64,000 nucleotides of DNA. Origin: a virus. Where the stretch lies: IMG/VR virus record IMGVR_UViG_3300028025_006304, positions 54,603 to 118,602 of that record. One strand, 5' to 3'. Within the stretch, counting starts at the first letter, position 1, and each line of letters begins with the position of its first letter. Shown piece after piece: positions 58,397-64,000 of this stretch. A program made the translations under genes and the position numbers. The notes under the pieces were generated by a model. That model saw only the letters and a list, made by a program, of their open reading frames with translations. It did not search any database and had not been told where the DNA came from.

Positions 58397-59623
58397 TTAT
58401 TTATAAAATTCTGATCTTAAGATTGAGTATATTAAAGAATCTATGTATTCTTCTTTTTTCTTAACATCTTCTCTTTTTATGCCTTCTAATATAAAACCTA
58501 ATTTATGATATAAATGGATTGCTCGAGCATTTGTTGATAATACTTCTAAAGATATTTTATGTAAGTTATATTTTTTAAATAAGAAATTTAAAAAACTTAA
58601 ATAGACTAAATATCCTAATCCTTGTCCTGTGAAGTCAGGGGAAATATCACAACCTACATAGATATTATTATTAATAGAATTATAATTAGAAGTTCTAAAA
58701 TATCCCACATCAACCCCAAGATAATTTATAATAAAATACTCAGGTGAAGTATCCTTTATCCATTTAGTTGTTTCTGTTATAGTAAATGTTCTAGAATCAT
58801 GTAAATAAGTATCTGCATATGTGTTTCTGATTTTATTAATAAATCCTGCATCACTTTCTTTTACAGTTCTAAATTTAAATAAATTATCTACAGATTGAGC
58901 AGGTTGAATAACTTCTTTTTCTTCTTTATTTCCATAATAGATTACAATATCGGATTTATTAGGATCTTCTGTACTTTCTAAAAAAGGTATACAAGTAGTA
59001 TCTGATACATCTTTTATTTCATATTTTTCTAACAAATACTGTAAATACGTAATTTGATCTGAAGTACCTACTAAATATTCTGAATCATTCGTATCAGGAG
59101 ATAATTTGAATATTGTTTTATAATTTTCATAAGCCCACTTAGCTGCAGGGGATGAAAGTAATCCATTGCTTATAGATGGGTGGATTCCGTTGTGGTGAGT
59201 AAAGTTTACTAATTGCCCTACAAAACATACATTAGGATCCATTTCTTTTTGGAAAACTTTATAAAATTCATCTACAGAAGGTAGATAGTCATCTTCTATT
59301 AAGAAAAAATATTCTGGTGAATCTTCTAATGATGCTATTATTGCTTCATTCCACGCACCATAAGAAAGATTTTTATTAGACCTAAATATAACTTCAATAG
59401 GAATTTTACTATTGGATTCTTGAATTATAGGAAGTACCCCTTGATCTATCATATGATTATAGTGGTTAACTACAAATATAATTTTTTGTACCTCAGGATT
59501 ATTTAATTCATTTAATTTTTGTATATGTTGTTTAACAAAATGATATATATCAACTTCCCAAAATTTATTATAAAGTTTAGAGCGTCTTTTTCCAAAAAAT
59601 GTAGATACAATGTATGTTACCAT
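58397..59623 (-). CDS. Glycosyltransferase-GNAT acetyltransferase fusion
   Basis: 408 residues. Residues 1-235 are GT-A-like, with LIEDDYLPS near 112. Residues 245-405 are GNAT: GQGLGYLVYLSFL is the acetyl-CoA motif A and ALHLYHKLGF-type (AIHLYHKLGF) ends it. One polypeptide could acetylate an amino sugar and transfer a sugar. Next to an aminotransferase gene, so acetamido-sugar synthesis is likely. Confidence 0.75.
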   Translation of the reverse strand: MVTYIVSTFFGKRRSKLYNKFWEVDIYHFVKQHIQKLNELNNPEVQKIIFVVNHYNHMIDQGVLPIIQESNSKIPIEVIFRSNKNLSYGAWNEAIIASLEDSPEYFFLIEDDYLPSVDEFYKVFQKEMDPNVCFVGQLVNFTHHNGIHPSISNGLLSSPAAKWAYENYKTIFKLSPDTNDSEYLVGTSDQITYLQYLLEKYEIKDVSDTTCIPFLESTEDPNKSDIVIYYGNKEEKEVIQPAQSVDNLFKFRTVKESDAGFINKIRNTYADTYLHDSRTFTITETTKWIKDTSPEYFIINYLGVDVGYFRTSNYNSINNNIYVGCDISPDFTGQGLGYLVYLSFLNFLFKKYNLHKISLEVLSTNARAIHLYHKLGFILEGIKREDVKKKEEYIDSLIYSILRSEFYK

Positions 59624-59624
59624 A

Positions 59625-60818
59625 TTACCATCCTTTTTTAATACACTCTACAATATATTCTCTTTCTTCAGGAGTAACCCACCAACCTACAGGAATAGAA
59701 ACTACTTTCCCAATTATTTTGTTTAATGTGGGTAAAGCAGATTTAAATTCTCTAACACAAGAATGTTTATCATTACGTTCATGAACCTGAGAGACTACGA
59801 TGTTACATTCTTTCATATGCTTGTAAAAACCGTCACGGTTTTCTACTAACATAGAATAAATCCAAAATGCTGACTCATGTCCTTCTTCACGTTTTAATAA
59901 AGTTACTCCAGGTGTGTTTTGCAAATGTTTATCATAATAAGCTGCGTTTTCTTGATGTTTTTTTACAATGTTATTAGCATGTTTTAAATTTTCAATACCT
60001 ACTGTGGCACAGACATCATTCATATGGAATTTATAACCCCATTCTTCAATATCAGCTTCACATCTAAAATCTTTACGATTAGAATCTCTATCAATACCAT
60101 ACCAACGAAGTAATTTAGACCTATTATATAATTCTTGATGGGGTAAAGTTAAAATACCCCCATCAATAGCAGTAATATGTTTAATGGCTTGTAAAGAATA
60201 CATAACCATATTGCCATGATTACCTAAATATTTTCCTTTATACTTAGAACCAAATGAATGAGCCCCATCTTCAATTACTGCAGGTTTAAAACCATACATT
60301 GATAAAGCTTTTTGTTGGATTTGTTTTACTCTATCTAAATCATTAGGATAACCCCCCCAATGGACTAACATAATAGCTTTAGTTGTAGGAGTTATTTTAC
60401 GTTCTAAATCATCTAAATCCATATTAAGTGTAGTAGGATCAATATCAACCCACTTAATCTTCAACCCATTAGCTAAAATAGGCCAATTTGAAGCTGTACA
60501 AGTAAGAGCCGTAGCTAAAACTTCATCACCAGGTTGTAGTCCGGGCCAATTATTATCAACATTAACAACACCATGATAAATTTGAGAAGTTTTTTTAGGT
60601 GTTTTAAGCAAATGTAGTGCTAAATGTAAACCTGAAGTGCCTGAATTAAGGGTAACTAGTTTATCAACTTCAAGAAAATCTTGAAGGGTTTTTTCAAGTT
60701 CCTCAACTTTAGGTCCTTGTCCTATATATCCACTATTTAATACTTTAGCTACTTCATCAGCAGCTGTAGGTGCCATGTGAACTTTAAATAATTGTATTGG
60801 TTCTTTAAGTTTTTTCAT
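59625..60818 (-). CDS. DegT/DnrJ/EryC1/StrS sugar aminotransferase
   Basis: 397 residues. NSGTSGLHLALHLL near 58 binds PLP, IEDGAHSFGS at 182-191, and SLQAIKHIT holds the PLP Lys near 213. This family transaminates nucleotide-bound keto-sugars to amino-sugars. The neighbouring GNAT domain would then acetylate the amine. A dedicated dehydratase is not seen in the window, so the host or another segment supplies the keto-sugar. Confidence 0.85.
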   Translation of the reverse strand: MKKLKEPIQLFKVHMAPTAADEVAKVLNSGYIGQGPKVEELEKTLQDFLEVDKLVTLNSGTSGLHLALHLLKTPKKTSQIYHGVVNVDNNWPGLQPGDEVLATALTCTASNWPILANGLKIKWVDIDPTTLNMDLDDLERKITPTTKAIMLVHWGGYPNDLDRVKQIQQKALSMYGFKPAVIEDGAHSFGSKYKGKYLGNHGNMVMYSLQAIKHITAIDGGILTLPHQELYNRSKLLRWYGIDRDSNRKDFRCEADIEEWGYKFHMNDVCATVGIENLKHANNIVKKHQENAAYYDKHLQNTPGVTLLKREEGHESAFWIYSMLVENRDGFYKHMKECNIVVSQVHERNDKHSCVREFKSALPTLNKIIGKVVSIPVGWWVTPEEREYIVECIKKGW

Positions 60819-61441
60819 AATGTACTATAATAAGCGTTTTGTTTTTCCTGACGTTCAATATCTTTATGATGTTCCAAAGCGAACTCTATTTCTAATGGTA
60901 ATATAGCATGAGTTTGATATCCTTCTAATACCTCATGTACTTTATTTTTCCACTTAATTTTTTTATCATTAGCATATATCCGCCATTGAAGGTCAGGCCA
61001 ATTAACTCTACCATGATTATCTACAATCCACCCCCATTTTTGGATATGTTCTTGGGTTATACCTTTAACTGTATTTACTCTAGGTACTCTTAAAACATCT
61101 ACTTTATTGTTTTCAAGAATAATAGGTAAATATTGCATTAGATATAAATTAGGCATTTCATCAGCATCAATCTGGAAGATATAATCTCCTAAACAGGCTT
61201 CAGTTAAAGCATTCTTCATATTAGCAAAATGCCCATCAAAATGATAATGAATAAATCTAAATTGAGCATATGTCTCAGAAGATTTAGCTCTTAAATATTC
61301 TTCTACTTGTTTAGAACCATTGTTAGAATCGTAGAATACAACTATCTCATCTTGCTTTCTTTTATTTTCAATTAAGAAAGGAAGGAGACGTTGTATTTCT
61401 ACTAATTCATTACAAACTGTTATAGCGTAACTAAGTTTCAT
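60815..61441 (-). CDS. Glycosyltransferase family 2-like (208 residues)
   Basis: The start is set at the Met at 61441, immediately after the upstream stop; the longer frame overlaps it. SYAITVCNELVEI, IVVFYDSNNGS near 38 and FQIDADEMP near 93 (DxD) are GT-A motifs. WGWIVDNHGRVNWPD follows. Likely works with the aminotransferase product. Confidence 0.75.
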   Translation of the reverse strand: MKLSYAITVCNELVEIQRLLPFLIENKRKQDEIVVFYDSNNGSKQVEEYLRAKSSETYAQFRFIHYHFDGHFANMKNALTEACLGDYIFQIDADEMPNLYLMQYLPIILENNKVDVLRVPRVNTVKGITQEHIQKWGWIVDNHGRVNWPDLQWRIYANDKKIKWKNKVHEVLEGYQTHAILPLEIEFALEHHKDIERQEKQNAYYSTL

Positions 61442-61442
61442 T

Positions 61443-61889
61443 TTATTCAGGTAATACACCAATGTAAGTTAAGGCTTCCATAAACTCATTTTCTGGGAAA
61501 TGGGTTAAAGTAGTCATGTCCATTTTGTAGTCATATTCTTTACCTTTTCCTTTAAATTTAGTTTTTTCTTCTTCAGACATAAGAGTTGCTTTTACAGCGG
61601 CCCAATTCCAATTTTGGCTATTAGTACCGTCAGCAAATACCATTCCTTTATCTGGAAGGTTAACTACTGAAGGCATCCAAATAGTTCCATTATCATCTTC
61701 ACCCATTAGTTCTTTATACAACTCAGGAAGCACTTCCATTTGTTGCTGTAGAAATTCAGTATCACGTTTCATAGCTGTATTAGCTTGGAAACCACAACCA
61801 TAACAAAAATAAAGCTTTACATCTTGGTTTACTTCTTGAACATAACAAGCATCTGAGCCGCAACGTTCACATGTAGTTAAATTATCCAT
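61443..61889 (-). CDS. Zinc-ribbon hypothetical protein (148 residues)
   Basis: Two CxxC pairs: CERCGS at residues 7-12 and CYGCGF near 29-34. The rest is acidic and helical, without known motifs. Located between glycosyltransferase genes; overlaps the upstream GT4 gene by 8 nt. Function unknown. Confidence 0.6.
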   Translation of the reverse strand: MDNLTTCERCGSDACYVQEVNQDVKLYFCYGCGFQANTAMKRDTEFLQQQMEVLPELYKELMGEDDNGTIWMPSVVNLPDKGMVFADGTNSQNWNWAAVKATLMSEEEKTKFKGKGKEYDYKMDMTTLTHFPENEFMEALTYIGVLPE

Positions 61890-63174
61890 TTACTTTTTGT
61901 AGTTTAGGGAGTTCTAATTTAGGTAATTGTAATTGAATTTCTTTAGGAAATTCAGGAATATATTGAGTTAAAGTTTGATCTACTTTTTCATACATTTTAT
62001 CCCAACTAAATTCGTTTTTACTTTTATAAGCTTGACGTTTAGCTCCGTCTGTATAATTTTTATAGTTTTCAAACATATCTTTAAGATAATGTCCTACTTG
62101 GGCGTAATCAACATTAAACCATTGAGATTCAGCAATCACCCAATCATTTACAGCTGATGGTCCTACTGGTTTAAGTTCACCTTTTAGAGCTATTGTAAAA
62201 TTAGGATCTAAAAATTCAACTTGAGCTGACCAACCTGAAGCTATAATTGGTTTTTTAGTTAAACTAAATTCAAGTAATGGGCGACCAAAACCTTCACCTT
62301 TAGTTAAACTAACCATTGCTTTTACTTTAGAATGATTATATAACTCATTTACTTCTGAGTCAGTAAAATCGCCATGAAGTAGATAAATGTTAGGTAAATC
62401 TTTAGAATTAACTGATTTTTTAATTTTATTAATCTTATCTAAAATAACATCTCGATCCATATAAGAAGAACCAGCACCACTTGTTTTCAAAATTAGAGCG
62501 GGTTTATTTTTCTTATTTTTAAATATTTCATAAAAAGCTTTAACTAACAAAGATACATTTTTTCTATCTTCACCAAAATCACCTTGTGTCCAATGACCTA
62601 CAAATAGATAAGCAAATGATTCTTTAATTGAATCTAAATTAATAGTTTTAATTTGGTTTTGCTCAATTACTTTATATAAATCTGTATTAGCACCCTCAAA
62701 AATAACTTCAATAGGAGTTGTAAGTTTTAAGTGACCCTGAGTTTGACCTTGTGGATTTTTAATTTCATAATTCATTGATTCAAAAGTCTTTTTAGCAAAA
62801 TCCGAAGATGTAATAACAAGATTCATTCTGTTACAACCCTCAATCCATTCACCTTTAACAGCTGTAGTTTCAATTCCAGCTGTAATTCCAATATTATATT
62901 TCCCTACAGGTTGGAATTCATTAGGGATAGTAATTTGAGCCCAAATTTCAGGTTGTTGAGCTAATTTGGGTTCTGCCAAAATATGTGGTTGTAAAAATCC
63001 CCATTCTTCTTTATGATCTTCAATAAAGTTCCAAGGTGTAGCACCCCAACGTTGTGGTAAGATTTTTACATCATACTTATCAGTCTTAATAATTGCTTTA
63101 ACAATATCTCTAGAACGTGCCCCATAACCACTATAGGTGTCAATTGGGCAACTTATTACAAAAACTGGTTTCAT
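61882..63174 (-). CDS. Glycosyltransferase family 4/1-like (430 residues)
   Basis: GT-B fold. The N-terminus shows ISCPIDTYSGYGARSRDIV. The C-terminal half carries LTKGEGFGRPLLEFSLTKKP, the E-x7-E sugar-nucleotide motif (E of EGF, E of LLE). Transfers a sugar to an unknown acceptor. Overlaps the next GT gene by 1 nt. Confidence 0.75.
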   Translation of the reverse strand: MKPVFVISCPIDTYSGYGARSRDIVKAIIKTDKYDVKILPQRWGATPWNFIEDHKEEWGFLQPHILAEPKLAQQPEIWAQITIPNEFQPVGKYNIGITAGIETTAVKGEWIEGCNRMNLVITSSDFAKKTFESMNYEIKNPQGQTQGHLKLTTPIEVIFEGANTDLYKVIEQNQIKTINLDSIKESFAYLFVGHWTQGDFGEDRKNVSLLVKAFYEIFKNKKNKPALILKTSGAGSSYMDRDVILDKINKIKKSVNSKDLPNIYLLHGDFTDSEVNELYNHSKVKAMVSLTKGEGFGRPLLEFSLTKKPIIASGWSAQVEFLDPNFTIALKGELKPVGPSAVNDWVIAESQWFNVDYAQVGHYLKDMFENYKNYTDGAKRQAYKSKNEFSWDKMYEKVDQTLTQYIPEFPKEIQLQLPKLELPKLQKVNG

Positions 63175-64000
63175 TAATATACTAATTTATGGTTTAAGAC
63201 TGGTTTTTCAAATTCGTTAGCATTGATAAGTTCATATTTTTCTCTTGGTTCCCAAGTGTTAAATAATTTATCAGTATAAGTTATAAAGCGATTAGCTTGG
63301 TGTTTTGAGGTAAATCCTGCTTCATCACTTGTAGCCCATTTATAACCTTCCATTCCTCTAGCTTGACGTTCTTCTTTAGATAAATTATATACTTCAGTTA
63401 AACGTTCAGCTGCATCTTCCCAACGACAACGATCATCAAAAATATAAGGAGTTGGAATAGAACCTACTATAGATAAATTAGATGGATAGACTGGGAAGGC
63501 CCAAGCACCATGTTTTTTATAAGTACCTCTATGGTTTGAAGGGAAATCAGCATCAAAATCAATCCAAGTACCATCTTCAAATTCAAAACGCATTTGATCT
63601 TGCATACCACCTGTTACGTTAGCAATAATAGGAGTACCTGTTAATAATGCTTCTGTAAGTGATAATCCCCAACCTTCGTTTGAAGTAAGTAGAATTTGAA
63701 TATCTGCTAAATTATAAAGATAATTTAAAGCTGATACATCTAATTTACCTGGGGTAAAGATGATATTGTAATCTTTAGGAACTAGTGTTTCGATTACAGC
63801 ATTTAAATCAGTACCATGTTCACTAACTTGTTCAGTATGAAGAACTAATACAACTTTTTCTCTCTGTTCAGGAGTTAAAGACTCTACAAATTGACGATAC
63901 GCCAAGATTGTATCTGGGATTTGTTTACGGCGAATATTTCTTGAGTTAAAGAATACCATAAACTCATAATCTTTACCTTGGAATAAATTTTTCTTAAAAT
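63174..64000 (-). CDS. Glycosyltransferase family 4-like, partial (N-terminus outside window)
   Basis: The visible C-terminal about 275 residues continue open to the right edge (coding continues upstream of the internal Met at 63959). LTSNEGWGLSLTEALLTGTP contains the E-x7-E motif of GT4 enzymes. FNSRNIRRKQIPD is the family's R-K-x segment. Acceptor unknown. Confidence 0.75.
   Translation of the reverse strand, partial: FKKNLFQGKDYEFMVFFNSRNIRRKQIPDTILAYRQFVESLTPEQREKVVLVLHTEQVSEHGTDLNAVIETLVPKDYNIIFTPGKLDVSALNYLYNLADIQILLTSNEGWGLSLTEALLTGTPIIANVTGGMQDQMRFEFEDGTWIDFDADFPSNHRGTYKKHGAWAFPVYPSNLSIVGSIPTPYIFDDRCRWEDAAERLTEVYNLSKEERQARGMEGYKWATSDEAGFTSKHQANRFITYTDKLFNTWEPREKYELINANEFEKPVLNHKLVY

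Noticed and set aside
58380-58420. Exact T4 late promoter TATAAATA near 58410
   Set aside because: It is part of the 3' end of the GT-GNAT gene (TATAAATAA at its stop) and AT-rich chance is high.
1-64000. CRISPR array, insertion sequences, integrase or attachment sites
   Set aside because: No regularly spaced repeat array, transposase, integrase or att-like duplication was seen.

Overview
The window is an AT-rich segment from the genome of a large tailed bacteriophage with a contractile, T4-like tail. No ribosomal, housekeeping or integration genes are seen. Nearly every gene lies on the minus strand. The exception I can support is a 72-residue lipoprotein gene at 42698-42916. The host is probably a member of the Bacteroidota (Flavobacteriia-like). 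Many small-gene promoters read TTTGG-N20-TATATTTA on the coding strand, which fits the -33/-7 TTTG/TAnnTTTG promoter of that phylum. Leaders are A-rich, convincing Shine-Dalgarno sites at normal spacing are lacking, and two small lipoproteins carry lipoboxes. Stops TAA, TGA and TAG are all used, so the code is standard.

Layout by coordinate (transcription runs right to left). 1-5780: a zinc-ribbon protein (cut by the window edge), an 844-residue multidomain protein (nucleotidyltransferase, DUF5872-like, HExxH zincin, HAD phosphatase), a small coiled-coil protein, a P-loop kinase, a PD-(D/E)XK nuclease and a TOPRIM primase. 5818-6261: a GIY-YIG nuclease. 6272-25980: the tail and baseplate module, with tail fibres (one with a long collagen-like Gly-X-Y tract), an 1813-residue structural protein, gp6/J-like and gp25-like wedge proteins and a hub/spike protein. 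25995-28458: a sigma-like factor, a membrane coiled-coil protein, an HD hydrolase and small proteins.

28496-30293 is a tRNA cluster: Thr, Met/Ile, Ser, Leu(TAG), Tyr, Arg and Leu(TAA), plus at least three tRNA-like elements that do not fold canonically. A lipoprotein gene and a YkuK/RNase H-like gene are embedded in it. 30338-51754 is an accessory region of about 65 mostly very small genes. Many are preceded by a near-identical promoter cassette ending in GGTTATG at the start codon. Recognisable members are a GIY-YIG (T5orf172) protein, DUF932, thymidylate synthase, two metallophosphoesterases (one LpxH-like), a glucosaminidase lysin, an HNH-fold protein, DksA/TraR-type and SWIM zinc-finger proteins, and several membrane peptides. 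A gene-poor, palindrome-rich stretch at about 38.45-39.05 kb interrupts it.

51766-64000 is a sugar cluster: at least eight glycosyltransferase-like genes, a DegT-type aminotransferase, a glycosyltransferase-GNAT fusion, an SDR epimerase, an FAD oxidoreductase and a sugar isomerase-like TIM barrel. Together they could build and attach an amino sugar to virion, DNA or host surface glycans.

The small-gene region carries host-type promoters (probably early). The structural genes instead show a sparse TATATTTATAAC-like motif without the -33 box, and a sigma-like gene lies beside them, which suggests a separate late programme. Family names come from motif recognition by eye; no database search was run.
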